From an uncultured Pseudomonadota bacterium (lineage in GTDB: Bacteria; Myxococcota_A; UBA796; SXON01): a DNA stretch of 64,000 bases. Shown here piece after piece: positions 33,464 to 41,980 of the stretch (its first letter is position 1; every line of letters starts with the position of its first letter). Under the pieces are notes generated by a model. The model was not told where the DNA came from. It ran no database searches and saw nothing but the letters and a program-made list of their open reading frames with translations. Both the position numbers and the translations under genes were made by a program. Location of the stretch: NCBI GenBank assembly GCA_903844155.1, contig CAIMSU010000117.1:100925-164924 (forward strand), written 5' to 3'.

Positions 33464-34273
33464 GTGGTTCGCCTTGCCGTCCCCGCGCTCGCCCTGCTTT
33501 TCGCCGGCGTGAGCACGGCGTTAGGGATGTTCGCGCTGGTCGGCCTCGTGGGGTTTGACCTCCTACCCGACACGATCACGGCGTGGTGGCTGGGCGCGGC
33601 GGTGGCGGCGTTGCCCATCGGGCTCGCGGGACTCTGGTTCTGGGTGCCGGCTCCCGCGCGCACCCGCGCACTCGTGCACGTCGCGGCCTCTGTGCCAATC
33701 TCGGCGCTGATCCTCATCGCCCTGTTCCCGTCGTACCCCGACCACGCACCGCCGGAGAGGTTGGGGGTGCTCTGCCTTCTCCCCGTGTGTCTCGCATACG
33801 GACGAGCGCTTTGGATCGGCGCACGCTCGCGTTCAAGCGTCATGTCGTCCGACCGACCACCCCGTCTGGCGGCTTTCGTCTTCCTGACGTCGCTGCCACT
33901 TGTCCCACTCGCGGTGCCGCTGCTGAGCCGAGGGGCCAGCGAATGCGTTCCCCTCCGAATAGTCGACCTGCGCGCCTCGTCGTACTCCGACCCAATCGGC
34001 AACGGCTATACGGTCGTGGGGTTCAAAGGGACCGCCGATGAAGCGGCGCATTCAGCGGCGTGCCTCGGGGCGGAGGTGTGCAAGCGCGGGTGTGACGTCC
34101 ACACGCCAGTGATCTCGACGACCTGGCCTCTACAGGCGGCGCCCAACTGGCGCCCGGTGGAGCCTTCGACAGAGACCTGGATCGCGGGCGACGATGTTGA
34201 GGACTACCAAGGGTTTACCGCCGAATACTTCGACGACGGCTGGATCCAGCTCCAGGAATGGAGCGTCCGGTAG
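33464..34273 (+). CDS. Hypothetical membrane protein
   Basis: 269 residues from GTG 33464. Four predicted transmembrane segments in the first 150 residues ('VPALALLFAGVSTALGMFALVGLVG', 'WWLGAAVAALPIGLAGLWFWV', 'VAASVPISALILIALF', 'AAFVFLTSLPLVPLAVPLL') with a short loop between. A C-terminal domain of about 120 residues then contains four cysteines ('SECVPLRIVDL', 'SAACLGAEVCKRGCDVHTP') and acidic patches. The cysteine-bearing domain is probably extracytoplasmic with disulfides. Family not recognised. Confidence 0.65.
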   Translation: MVRLAVPALALLFAGVSTALGMFALVGLVGFDLLPDTITAWWLGAAVAALPIGLAGLWFWVPAPARTRALVHVAASVPISALILIALFPSYPDHAPPERLGVLCLLPVCLAYGRALWIGARSRSSVMSSDRPPRLAAFVFLTSLPLVPLAVPLLSRGASECVPLRIVDLRASSYSDPIGNGYTVVGFKGTADEAAHSAACLGAEVCKRGCDVHTPVISTTWPLQAAPNWRPVEPSTETWIAGDDVEDYQGFTAEYFDDGWIQLQEWSVR

Positions 34274-34371
34274 CGCCACCCACGCGTCACCCTCCCCGAG
34301 GACACCCGCGTCCTGGCCCGCGCTGTCGCCCCGCGCCTCGCAGCCCGAAAAACCCCTTTCTTCTTCTCTTC

Positions 34372-34395
34372 CTTGGCGGCTTGGCGCCTTGGCGG
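34372..34395 (+). repeat. Three tandem 8-bp repeats cttggcg(g/c)
   Basis: Positions 34372-34379, 34380-34387 and 34388-34395 read cttggcgg, cttggcgc, cttggcgg, preceded by a pyrimidine run (cctttcttcttctcttc) and followed by ttcaaa. It lies in the 202-bp gap between the convergent membrane-protein and LarE genes, in which I see no gene. Confidence 0.75.
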
Positions 34396-34475
34396 TTCAA
34401 ATCCCCCTGCCCTCGGCAGCGACGAGCGCCATGCCCGGGTGGTCCGGATCTCCCTGGTCCCCGACCGCTCGGGCG

Positions 34476-35321
34476 TCACGCCCCGCCTTTGCTCCGATAC
34501 CCCGCCAGGTCCACCGTCACCCACGCGAACCCGGCCTCACGCCCGGCCGTCAGCACCCGCTCCCTCACCCCCGCCTCCACCATTCGCGCGATCTCCGAAG
34601 GATCCAGCTCAATCCTCGCCTCCTCCGCTCCCGCCCCGCCACTCCCCTCGCCCGACCCGCCGTCCCCCGCCACCCGCTGATACCGCACGCGAAACTGCCG
34701 AAACCCCTCGCGTCGCAACGCCGACTCCAGCCGGGCCACGCGCAGCAGGCGGTCCAGCGTCACGCGTGTCCCCGGCGCAAAGCGGCTTCCAAGGCACGCA
34801 AAACTGGGCTTGTCCCACGCGGCGATCCCGAGCGCCTTCGCAGTCGCCCGAACCTGCGCCTTGTCGAAGCCAACGTCCACCAGCGGATGGCGAACGCCGT
34901 TCTCGGCTGCGGCGCGCAGTCCCGGGCGATGATCGCCGAGATCGTCCAGGATCGTGCCGTCGACGACCGCGGCGGCGCCCAGGCGCAGCGCGGCCTCGCC
35001 CGCGAGTCGAAAAAGCTCGGTTTTACAATGGTAACAGCGGTCGCCGGTGTTCGCGGCGTAGGCCTCGTTGTCCAGCTCATGCGCGTCGACCAGCTCATGC
35101 CGCGCACCGAGCGCCCGGGCGAGCGAAATTGCCGCTTCCGTCTCCTCGATCGGCAGCGTGGGCGAGACGGCGGTCAACGCGAGCGCGCGGTCGCCGAGCG
35201 CCTCGACGGCCGCCGCGAGGACCAGGGCGGAATCCACGCCGCCCGAGAACGTGACGACCAGCTCCGCGTCCCCGGCCAGCGCGCGAAGATGTGCCACCAA
35301 CGCCTGATACCGGTCGTTCAT
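34476..35321 (-). CDS. larE: LarE-type ATP-dependent sulfur transferase
   Basis: 281 residues from ATG 35321, overlapping the preceding stop (ATGA). A PP-loop ATPase that makes the nickel-pincer cofactor in the Lar system by adenylating the carboxylates of the precursor and inserting sulfur. PP-loop 'SGGVDS' at 26-31. 'DKPSFACLGSRF' places a cysteine at 176, the position of the sacrificial cysteine in characterised LarE. An extra 'DRCYHCK' CxxC pair lies at 96/99. A Gly/Ser/Glu-rich insertion ('GDGGSGEGSGGAGAEEA') interrupts the C-terminal domain. LarB and LarC are not in the window. Coupled to a SAM hydrolase. Confidence 0.87.
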   Translation of the reverse strand: MNDRYQALVAHLRALAGDAELVVTFSGGVDSALVLAAAVEALGDRALALTAVSPTLPIEETEAAISLARALGARHELVDAHELDNEAYAANTGDRCYHCKTELFRLAGEAALRLGAAAVVDGTILDDLGDHRPGLRAAAENGVRHPLVDVGFDKAQVRATAKALGIAAWDKPSFACLGSRFAPGTRVTLDRLLRVARLESALRREGFRQFRVRYQRVAGDGGSGEGSGGAGAEEARIELDPSEIARMVEAGVRERVLTAGREAGFAWVTVDLAGYRSKGGA

Positions 35322-36073
35322 GCCGGCTCCCAACGGACCCGGTCGCCAACGCGCACGCCCGCGGCGATCCCTGCAGAACCACCGGGCACGGCCAGCTCCA
35401 GAGAACCGCCGCTGCCCGTGAGCGCCACGAGCGCGCCAGCCTTGCCGTCCGCGTAGGTCCCGACGACGGAAACCCGCACAGGGACGCGATCGTCGGCCGG
35501 CGTCCAGACCACAAGCCCGTCGGGGCGGCCCGGCAGGTCGGTGATGGCGTTGCCGAAGGCGTCGATCGCGCGTACGGTCCCCGGTGGGCGCTCCGGGAGG
35601 GCGATGAACCCCGTGGCGACGGCATCGTCGAAGGCGACGAGGCCAGCGGCCAGGCGGGCGGCGGCTGGGGCAAAGAGGTCACGGCCATGGAAAGTGGCGG
35701 AGCGCGCTGGCAATCCCCACGTGTCCGGCATCGACCGAACGTCACGGACCGCATCCTGCGCCGCGATTCGCGTGATCAGCCCGTTGTCGGGCCCCAGGAA
35801 GTAGCGTTCGCCCACCCGCGCCACCAGCGCGCGCCGCGCCGTCCCAACGCCAGGATCCACGACCGCGACGAACACGCTCCCCGCCGGGAACCACCGCCAG
35901 CTCTCCGCGAGCACCTCCGCACCCCGCTCCACGTCCTGCGGCGGGATCCCGTGCGTGAGGTCGATCACCCGTAGCGCCGGTTCCACCGATGCAATCACGC
36001 CCTTCATCACGCCGACGTACGCGTCGGAGACGCCAAAATCGGTGAGCAGCACGAGCGGCGGGAGGCCAGCCAT
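35318..36073 (-). CDS. SAM hydroxide adenosyltransferase (SAM hydrolase, DUF62)
   Basis: 251 residues from ATG 36073. I chose this start because TTATTT stands six bases upstream and it gives the family's usual N-terminus; the longer frame to 36157 would cross the promoter. Motifs: 'LLTDFGVSDAYVGVMKGVI', 'VIDLTHGIPPQDV', 'GSVFVAVVDPGVGTARRAL', 'YFLGPDNGLIT', and 'IDAFGNAITDL' in the C-terminal barrel. The family hydrolyses S-adenosylmethionine to adenosine and methionine and is related to fluorinases and chlorinases. The halogenase-specific insertion is not evident, so hydrolase is preferred. Divergent from mraZ. Confidence 0.88.
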   Translation of the reverse strand: MAGLPPLVLLTDFGVSDAYVGVMKGVIASVEPALRVIDLTHGIPPQDVERGAEVLAESWRWFPAGSVFVAVVDPGVGTARRALVARVGERYFLGPDNGLITRIAAQDAVRDVRSMPDTWGLPARSATFHGRDLFAPAAARLAAGLVAFDDAVATGFIALPERPPGTVRAIDAFGNAITDLPGRPDGLVVWTPADDRVPVRVSVVGTYADGKAGALVALTGSGGSLELAVPGGSAGIAAGVRVGDRVRWEPA

Positions 36074-36079
36074 GCGGTC

Positions 36080-36085
36080 AAATAA
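36080..36085 (-). promoter_or_regulatory. -10-like TTATTT, 6 nt before ATG 36073
   Basis: On the minus strand TTATTT, then gaccgc, then ATG. It decides between three possible starts of the SAM hydrolase gene. Confidence 0.5.
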
Positions 36086-36109
36086 CGCGCGGATCCGCAT
36101 GGGCTGTGG

Positions 36110-36202
36110 ATCGTCGAAATACCATATTGATTTCAGAGTGTTAGTAGACAAAAACAAAAGTGGGACGAGTTGGGGGTTTCAGGTGGATCTGTGGGGATCG
36201 AC
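36110..36202 (+). promoter_or_regulatory. dcw promoter region with candidate MraZ boxes
   Basis: A conspicuously AT-rich stretch (about 36115-36160: atatt, ttgatttcag, ttagtagacaaaaacaaaa) in an otherwise GC-rich window, just before the division cluster. Downstream, tggga (36161-36165) and tgggg (36171-36175) repeat with an exact 10-bp period, followed by tggat (36184) and tgggg (36192). MraZ proteins bind TGGGN repeats with 5-bp spacers upstream of their own gene, so this may be an autoregulatory operator. I cannot fix the -35/-10 pair. Confidence 0.5.
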
Positions 36203-36625
36203 ATGGTACTTTCCTCACACCACCGGACCCACGTGTACGACCTCACGCTCAACGCCCCGTTGACCATGGACCCGAAGGGTCGGGTCACGCTGCCGACGCG
36301 CGTGTACAACGTGCTGACGGAGCGGTCGTTGGTGTGGACGCCGTTCGAAAACCACCTTCGCGGCTACACGCCGAGCACCTGGAAAGAGCGCGTCGTCACG
36401 CCGCTGTTGGGGGAGGACTCCTTTGACCACGCTGTCGCCGAACGGCAGCGTCGCCGGCTGGGGCTGGCGTGCGACCTCATCGTGGACGAGCATGGGCGCT
36501 TCATCCTGCCGCCGTTGCTCCGGGAGCGGGCCGGGCTCGCGCGGGACTGCGTCATCGTCTCGCTGATGGACCGCCTGGAGCTCTGGGACTCGGCGCGCTG
36601 GAACGCCTGGGTGGAGGGTGAATGA
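36203..36625 (+). CDS. mraZ: Transcriptional regulator MraZ
   Basis: 140 residues from ATG 36203 (GTG 36191 is an alternative); GGGG lies six bases upstream. DNA-binding AbrB-like protein that heads dcw clusters and represses or modulates them. Two copies of the fold: 'APLTMDPKGRVTLPTRVYNVL' carries the first DxKGR signature, and 'CDLIVDEHGRFILPPLLRERAGL' the second (DEHGR). Length is typical (E. coli 152). The last codons overlap rsmH by 8 bp. Candidate binding repeats lie just upstream. Confidence 0.92.
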   Translation: MVLSSHHRTHVYDLTLNAPLTMDPKGRVTLPTRVYNVLTERSLVWTPFENHLRGYTPSTWKERVVTPLLGEDSFDHAVAERQRRRLGLACDLIVDEHGRFILPPLLRERAGLARDCVIVSLMDRLELWDSARWNAWVEGE

Positions 36626-37565
36626 AGGCCGCCACATTCCCGTGCTCCTGGCGGACGTGGTCCAACTGCTCCGCCCCTCGCCCGGCCACGTCTTCCTCGA
36701 CGGTACGCTCGGCCGCGGCGGCCACACCGCAGCGTTGCTCGCGGCCGGCGCGACCGTGGACGCGTTTGACCGCGACGCGGACGCCATCGCTGCGACCGCG
36801 GTCACGCTCGCGGACTTCGTCACCAGTGGGCACCTTCGCCTCCACCGTGCCGCCTTCGCCGACGCCCCGCGCCTCCTCGGCGAGCAGCGCTACGACGGCA
36901 TCCTCCTCGATCTCGGCGTCTCCTCGCCCCAGCTTGACGAGGCGCACCGCGGCTTCAGCTTTCAGGCGAACGGTCCCGTCAGCATGGTCATGGACGACCG
37001 GGACGCGCCGCTCTCCGAGCGCCTCGCGGCCGTGGACGAGCCTGCGCTCGCCCGGGTTCTCCGGGAGTACGGCGATGAGCCCAACGCCCGCAGGGTCGCG
37101 CAGACCATCCTTTTCGGCCGTCCTTGGGCAGGCACGCGCGCGCTGGCAGAGGCCGTCGCCGCGGTCGCCGCACCAACGCGGGGCATCCACCGCGCCACCA
37201 AGTCCTTCCAGGCGCTGCGCATCTGGGTCAACGATGAGATCGGGCAGCTTGAGCGCGCCCTCGTCGACCTCCCAGCGCTCCTTGCCCCAGGCGGGAGGTT
37301 CGCGGTGATCGCGTTCCACAGCCTCGAAGATCGGCCCGTCAAGCAGGCTTTTCACGCCCTCGCCGGCGTCGGTGCGCCGACCGACCTCTACGGCAACCCC
37401 GTCGTCGCACCGGCCTTCCGCCTCGTCGAACGCAAAGCGCGCAAGGGCGAGGACCGCGACCCGAACCCCCGCGCCCGCAGCGCCCGCCTCCGCGTCCTTG
37501 AGCGCATCTCCTCGCCCGCCCATTCCCCCGCCAGGCTCCCACCCGCCTCCCCGGAGCGTGCATGA
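36618..37565 (+). CDS. rsmH: 16S rRNA m4C1402 methyltransferase RsmH
   Basis: 315 residues from GTG 36618, overlapping mraZ. SAM-dependent N4-methylation of C1402 in 16S rRNA. Diagnostic opening 'HIPVLLADVVQLL', SAM motif 'FLDGTLGRGGHTAALLAAGATVDAFDRD', 'YDGILLDLGVSSPQLDEAHRGFSF' and 'VIAFHSLEDRPVKQAF'. The C-terminus has a proline-rich tail. GGAGG abuts the GTG, an unusually close Shine-Dalgarno; coupling from mraZ probably matters more. ATGA overlap with ftsL. Confidence 0.94.
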   Translation: MNEGRHIPVLLADVVQLLRPSPGHVFLDGTLGRGGHTAALLAAGATVDAFDRDADAIAATAVTLADFVTSGHLRLHRAAFADAPRLLGEQRYDGILLDLGVSSPQLDEAHRGFSFQANGPVSMVMDDRDAPLSERLAAVDEPALARVLREYGDEPNARRVAQTILFGRPWAGTRALAEAVAAVAAPTRGIHRATKSFQALRIWVNDEIGQLERALVDLPALLAPGGRFAVIAFHSLEDRPVKQAFHALAGVGAPTDLYGNPVVAPAFRLVERKARKGEDRDPNPRARSARLRVLERISSPAHSPARLPPASPERA

Positions 37566-37981
37566 CCCGCATCCTCGCCAGCCTCAAGCTCCCCGCCTTC
37601 GCCCGCTCGAACCTCGCCTCGGACCCGGCAAGCGCGCCCACGCTCGTGCCCAGCTCCGCGCCAGGAACGGCCGGCGCAGGCGTTCGCACCCAGGCCGCCA
37701 CGACGCAGGACATCGGCGCCGCCATCCGCTTCCTGCTCGTGTTGAGCCTGATTGGCTCGATCGGCGCCCTGAAGCTGGCGATCACCAGCCAGACCCAGCA
37801 GCTCTCCGTGCAGCTTGACCACGCGCGCAGCGAGGTCGAACGCTCCGAGATCCGCCGCGAGCGCCTGCTCGTCGAACGCGCCATGCTGCGCCAGCCCGAG
37901 CACCTCCAGGCCGTCGCCGCACAGCTCGATCTCGCAGCCCCCGTGGCCGTGATCGACGTACCGCCCGAGCGTGCGCCATGA
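37562..37981 (+). CDS. ftsL: Cell division protein FtsL
   Basis: 139 residues. Bitopic membrane protein of the FtsQLB divisome subcomplex. Assignment rests on position (between rsmH and ftsI) and architecture: a 50-residue Pro/Ala/Ser-rich cytoplasmic region, one transmembrane segment ('IRFLLVLSLIGSIGALKLAI'), then a periplasmic coiled coil ('QTQQLSVQLDHARSEVERSEIRRERLLVERAML') and a short 'PEHLQAVAAQLDL' end matching the usual FtsL C-terminal pattern. The sequence is poorly conserved in general. Overlaps both neighbours by ATGA. Confidence 0.82.
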   Translation: MTRILASLKLPAFARSNLASDPASAPTLVPSSAPGTAGAGVRTQAATTQDIGAAIRFLLVLSLIGSIGALKLAITSQTQQLSVQLDHARSEVERSEIRRERLLVERAMLRQPEHLQAVAAQLDLAAPVAVIDVPPERAP

Positions 37982-40179
37982 CCCCCAAGCGCCCGCTCCC
38001 GAAGGCAACCGTGCCGCCCCGGCGCACGCTCCCCGGCAAGCCCATCCCGGCAAAGCGCAGGAAGAGCGTTGGCCCTGGCACCTTCGCCACGATCCGCGCC
38101 GAGATCGACGCGTACCTCAAGCGCGCCGCCGGTACCGCCCCGCGCCTCCAGGCGGACGCGGACGCCCACGCCATGCGCGTCAGCCGCGCTCGCTCCCTCG
38201 CCGCGCTCATGCTCGTTGGCGCCGCCTCTCTCGGGCTGAGCGTGCGCGCCGCCTGGCTCATGGGCGTGCCCGACGAGCGGCTGGAGGCTCGCGCCGACCA
38301 GTTTCAGGGCTCGCGCGAGGAGCACGGTCCCCGCGGCGCCCTCTACGATCACCACGGCAGGCTGCTCGCCTACACCGTGAGCCTCCCCGCGCTGTACGTG
38401 AATCCGGCGGCGCTCAAGGATGATCAGCTCGCGGACCTGATCCCCAAGCTCGCCGTGCTGACGCGCCACTCGGAATCGTGGCTGCAAACGCACCTGAGCA
38501 AGCAGCCGGACGGCAAGAAGCTGCAGGAATTGCGGCTGGCCGACGGTCTGGATCCCGCGAGCGTCGCGGACGTGACGAAGGGCTTTAGACGCGACCAGTT
38601 GTGGGCGACGGAAGAGCCGATCCGCTTCTATCCGGGCAAGTCCGAGGCAGCGCCCCTGCTTGGCTACGTGGACGCGCAGGGCGTAGGGGCCGCTGGCCTC
38701 GAAAAAGTGCTCGAAAAGGATGTTCGCGGCGAGGTCTTCCGTCGCCTGCAGACCCAGGACCGCAAGGGTCGCGCGGTGGACGCTGGTGTTGACGACGATC
38801 GCGTCTCCAAGGCCGGCCACAGCGTGCGCCTCACGCTCGACAGCTCGATCCAGGACGCCGCCGAGGTGGCGATGATGAAGGCGGTCGAGGCCTCGCGCCC
38901 GGTCGCGGCGATGGCCGTGGTCATGGACGTCCACACGGGCGCGATCCTCGCGATGGCAAGCTGGCCCTCGGGAAACCCGAACGACGGCGCGGCGCTGGCC
39001 GTACAGGAAGACTTCAAGAACCACACGGCGATGGACCAGATCGAGCCCGGCTCGGTCATGAAGCCCTTCGTGGTCGCAGCGGCCATCGAGGAGCGGCTTG
39101 TGACGCCGCAGACGATGATCGACTGCATGCTCGGCCACTGGGAACTGTCCGGAAAGGTCATCAAGGACGACCACCCGAAGGGCATCATCTCGGTGAGCGA
39201 CGTCATCAAGTTCAGCTCCAACATCGGGGCCGCCAAGATGGGCTTCATGCTCGGCGCGGAGCGCGAGCTGGCCTACCTCTCGGACTTCGGCTTTGCGCGG
39301 TCGACGGGCCTCGGCCTGCCCGGCGAGGTCGCCGGATCGATGCGAAAGGCGGACACCATCAAGCCGATCGAGCTGGCGACGACGAGCTTTGGCCAGGGCA
39401 TCACCGCCTCGCCCGTGCAGCTCGCCGCAGCCGTCTCGACGATCGCGAACGGTGGCGTCCGCATGAAGCCCTACCTCGTCGACGCCGTCCTCGACCGCTT
39501 CGGCGAGGTGGAGACCGTCCGCGCGCCGCAGGAGGACCGGCAGGTGATCTCGGCCGAGACCGCCCGGAAAGTCACGGAGATGATGGAGTCGGTGACGGAG
39601 GAGGGCGGCACCGGGACGCGCGCGCGCATCGACGGCTACCTCGTCTCTGGCAAGACCGGCACGGCGCAAAAGGTCCAGAACGGCGTGTACGGCAACGACC
39701 GCATCTCCTCGTTTGTCGGCTTCCTTCCGTCTGATAGACCCGAGATCGCGATCGCGGTGAGCATCGACAGCCCCTCCATCGGCTCCAAGTACGGCGGCAT
39801 GGTGGCCGCCCCGGTGTTCTCGGAGATCGGCGCGTTCTCCATGCGTTATCTCGGGGTCACGCCGGACCCGAGCGTCACCTTCAAGGCGCCCCACCATGAC
39901 GAGAACGAGCCGGCCGACGAGCCCCTTGACCTGCCGCCGCCGACCCCGATCGCCGTAAAAGAGCCGACGAACCTGCCTCCGCTTGAAGTCGTCGGCGACG
40001 GTCAGGGTGGCTGGGTGATGCCCGATCTCGCCGGTCGCACCGTCCGCGCCGCGCTCACGGGCTTTGACGGCACCGGTCTCGTCCTCGACATCAACGGGTC
40101 CGGCAAGGTGGTCCAGCAGTCGCCCGGCGCCGGCGCATCCGTGCGCGCGGGCGAGAAGGTCTCGCTCCGCTTCGACTGA
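37978..40179 (+). CDS. ftsI: Peptidoglycan transpeptidase FtsI (PBP3) with PASTA domain
   Basis: 733 residues. Septal peptidoglycan D,D-transpeptidase. The N-terminal cytoplasmic region is long and basic (about 65 residues), then a transmembrane segment ('SLAALMLVGAASLGLSVRAAWL'), the dimerisation domain ('GPRGALYDHHGRLLAYTV'), and the transpeptidase. Active-site motifs: S359-V-M-K362 in 'EPGSVMKPF', S413-S-N415 in 'KFSSNIGAAK', K559-T-G561 in 'SGKTGTAQ'. A single C-terminal PASTA domain (about 676-733, 'VMPDLAGRTVRAALTGF...') follows a Pro-rich linker, as in SpoVD-like enzymes and unlike E. coli FtsI. It ends the first block of the cluster. Confidence 0.93.
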   Translation: MTPKRPLPKATVPPRRTLPGKPIPAKRRKSVGPGTFATIRAEIDAYLKRAAGTAPRLQADADAHAMRVSRARSLAALMLVGAASLGLSVRAAWLMGVPDERLEARADQFQGSREEHGPRGALYDHHGRLLAYTVSLPALYVNPAALKDDQLADLIPKLAVLTRHSESWLQTHLSKQPDGKKLQELRLADGLDPASVADVTKGFRRDQLWATEEPIRFYPGKSEAAPLLGYVDAQGVGAAGLEKVLEKDVRGEVFRRLQTQDRKGRAVDAGVDDDRVSKAGHSVRLTLDSSIQDAAEVAMMKAVEASRPVAAMAVVMDVHTGAILAMASWPSGNPNDGAALAVQEDFKNHTAMDQIEPGSVMKPFVVAAAIEERLVTPQTMIDCMLGHWELSGKVIKDDHPKGIISVSDVIKFSSNIGAAKMGFMLGAERELAYLSDFGFARSTGLGLPGEVAGSMRKADTIKPIELATTSFGQGITASPVQLAAAVSTIANGGVRMKPYLVDAVLDRFGEVETVRAPQEDRQVISAETARKVTEMMESVTEEGGTGTRARIDGYLVSGKTGTAQKVQNGVYGNDRISSFVGFLPSDRPEIAIAVSIDSPSIGSKYGGMVAAPVFSEIGAFSMRYLGVTPDPSVTFKAPHHDENEPADEPLDLPPPTPIAVKEPTNLPPLEVVGDGQGGWVMPDLAGRTVRAALTGFDGTGLVLDINGSGKVVQQSPGAGASVRAGEKVSLRFD

Positions 40180-40516
40180 TCGGTGTACAGTTTCGCCAGT
40201 TTATTCAGTTTCGCTCTTTCCAATTCCACGATCCCGTCTGCAGGGTGCCGCACACGCGGGCGCTCTACGCCAGTAGAGCAATCCCGGTGGCGCCGACTCA
40301 CCTCCCCCCGGGGTGAGCACCCCCTCGAGGCCGCTTCCCGCCGCCTCACACCCCAGTGATTCCGGAGTCACCAAGCCCGCAGTTGTATGAACAGCTGAGT
40401 GGATTGCCGGTGCCCTGCAGACCCCCTCGCCGCGTCCGATCCACCCCCGATCGGGACGCTCCTCCGCCGCCAGTTCCCCGCCTTCCCCGCCCGCCCTCCT
40501 CGCCCCACCGCCCCCA
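40180..40516 (+). promoter_or_regulatory. 337-bp gap between ftsI and murE with hairpins
   Basis: No gene is supported. It contains a 7-bp-stem hairpin at 40262-40279 (gctctac / gtagagc), a ctcacc/ggtgag hairpin around 40299-40315, a near-palindrome gtgattccggagtcac at 40356-40371, and a C-rich, G-poor stretch (about 40430-40516) running up to the murE ATG without a Shine-Dalgarno. It probably carries the end of the ftsI transcript and the start or leader of the murE transcript. Confidence 0.5.
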
Positions 40517-41980
40517 ATGCACCTCTCCACGCTCCTCGGCGCGCTCCCGCCGTCGCTGCACGCCCGGATCGTCGCGCCAGCGGCGGCCCCGGACGTCGTT
40601 GTGCGCCGTGTGACCGACCGGGTGCAGGAGGCCGGGGCGGACGACGTGTTTGTGGCGATCAAAGGGGCACATTTCGATGGTCACGACCACCTCCCGTTGG
40701 CGGCGGCGGTGGTCACGGAGCGCGAGGTCTCAGCACCGGAAGGTGTGGTGGTGGTGCGGGTGACGTCGACGGTGCAGGCGCTCGGTTGGCTATGCGCGGA
40801 GGCGCAGGGGCGACCGTCGGACGCGATGAAAATGGTCGGTGTGACGGGGACAAACGGGAAGACGAGCGTGACCTACCTCGTGGCGCACTTCGCGCGAGCA
40901 GCCGGGATGAAGGCAGGGGTCATCGGGACGACGGGGCACCTGTTGGACGGGGAAGTCGTCGGCGAAGGCTACACCACGCCGACGGCGCCGCAATTGCAGC
41001 GGTTGCTGGCGACGTTTTTTGAACGCGGAGCGGAGCTGGTGGCGATGGAGGTGAGCTCGATCGGGCTCGCGGCGCATCGGGTGGACGGGACGACCTTTAC
41101 CGCGGCCGGCTACACCAACCTGACCCGCGATCACATCGACTACCACGGCACGATGGAGGCCTACGCGGGAGCGAAGACGCGGTTGTTCACGGAATTGCTG
41201 CGCCCGGGCGGGGTCGCGGTCCTGAACCGCGCCGATCCCGTTGTCCGCGCCCTCGGCGACGAATTGCTGAACACCCGTTCCATGCTCGAAATCGCAGAGG
41301 GCGTTTCTGTGGAGTGGGTGGAGGCGGTCGAGGCGGTCGACGAGACCATCCGGGGGATGACGGTGCGGGTGGTTGGCGAGGATGGCGCCGTCTGGACGAC
41401 GACCACGCAGCTCATCGGCGCGTACAACCGGGAGAACATCGCCTGCGCGTGGGCCTTGGCGCGCGCGGCGGGGGTGACCGACGCGCAGATGGCACGGTCG
41501 CTGCCAGGATTTGCCGGCGTCCCGGGGCGGCTGGAGCGGGTCACGGCGGTGGAAGCCGATTTTGCCGTATTCGTGGACTACGCGCACACCGACGATGCCC
41601 TCGCCCGCGTCCTCGACGTCCTCCGCCCCCACACGCTAGGTCGGCTCATCGCCGTCTTCGGCTGCGGCGGTGACCGCGACCCCGGAAAGCGGCCTGCCAT
41701 GGGGCTCGCGGCCACGCGCGCCGACCTCGCCATCGTCACCTCCGACAACCCGCGCTCCGAGGACCCGCTCGCCATCATCGCCGCCATCCTGCCCAGCCTC
41801 GCCGGTCATCCGCACCGCGTCGAGCCCGATCGGCGCACCGCCATCGCCCTCGCGCTCAACCTCGCCGAACCCGGCGACGTGATCCTCATCGCCGGCAAGG
41901 GCCACGAGACCACGCAGACCATCGGCGACCGCGTCCTCCCGTTCGATGATCGCCTTGTTTCCAGGGAGTTTCTCGCATGA
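40517..41980 (+). CDS. murE: UDP-MurNAc-L-Ala-D-Glu:meso-DAP ligase MurE
   Basis: 487 residues. Adds the third amino acid to the peptidoglycan stem peptide. ATP-binding P-loop 'GVTGTNGKTSVTYL', 'EVSSIGLAAHRVDGTTF', 'TNLTRDHIDYHGTMEAY' with the metal/carbamate region, and 'FVDYAHTDDAL'. The amino-acid-specificity motif 'SDNPRSEDP' is the DNPR form found in enzymes using meso-diaminopimelate (lysine enzymes differ), so a DAP-type wall is expected. No Shine-Dalgarno precedes the ATG. The ATGA overlap with murF starts a run of coupled genes to ddl. Confidence 0.95.
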   Translation: MHLSTLLGALPPSLHARIVAPAAAPDVVVRRVTDRVQEAGADDVFVAIKGAHFDGHDHLPLAAAVVTEREVSAPEGVVVVRVTSTVQALGWLCAEAQGRPSDAMKMVGVTGTNGKTSVTYLVAHFARAAGMKAGVIGTTGHLLDGEVVGEGYTTPTAPQLQRLLATFFERGAELVAMEVSSIGLAAHRVDGTTFTAAGYTNLTRDHIDYHGTMEAYAGAKTRLFTELLRPGGVAVLNRADPVVRALGDELLNTRSMLEIAEGVSVEWVEAVEAVDETIRGMTVRVVGEDGAVWTTTTQLIGAYNRENIACAWALARAAGVTDAQMARSLPGFAGVPGRLERVTAVEADFAVFVDYAHTDDALARVLDVLRPHTLGRLIAVFGCGGDRDPGKRPAMGLAATRADLAIVTSDNPRSEDPLAIIAAILPSLAGHPHRVEPDRRTAIALALNLAEPGDVILIAGKGHETTQTIGDRVLPFDDRLVSREFLA

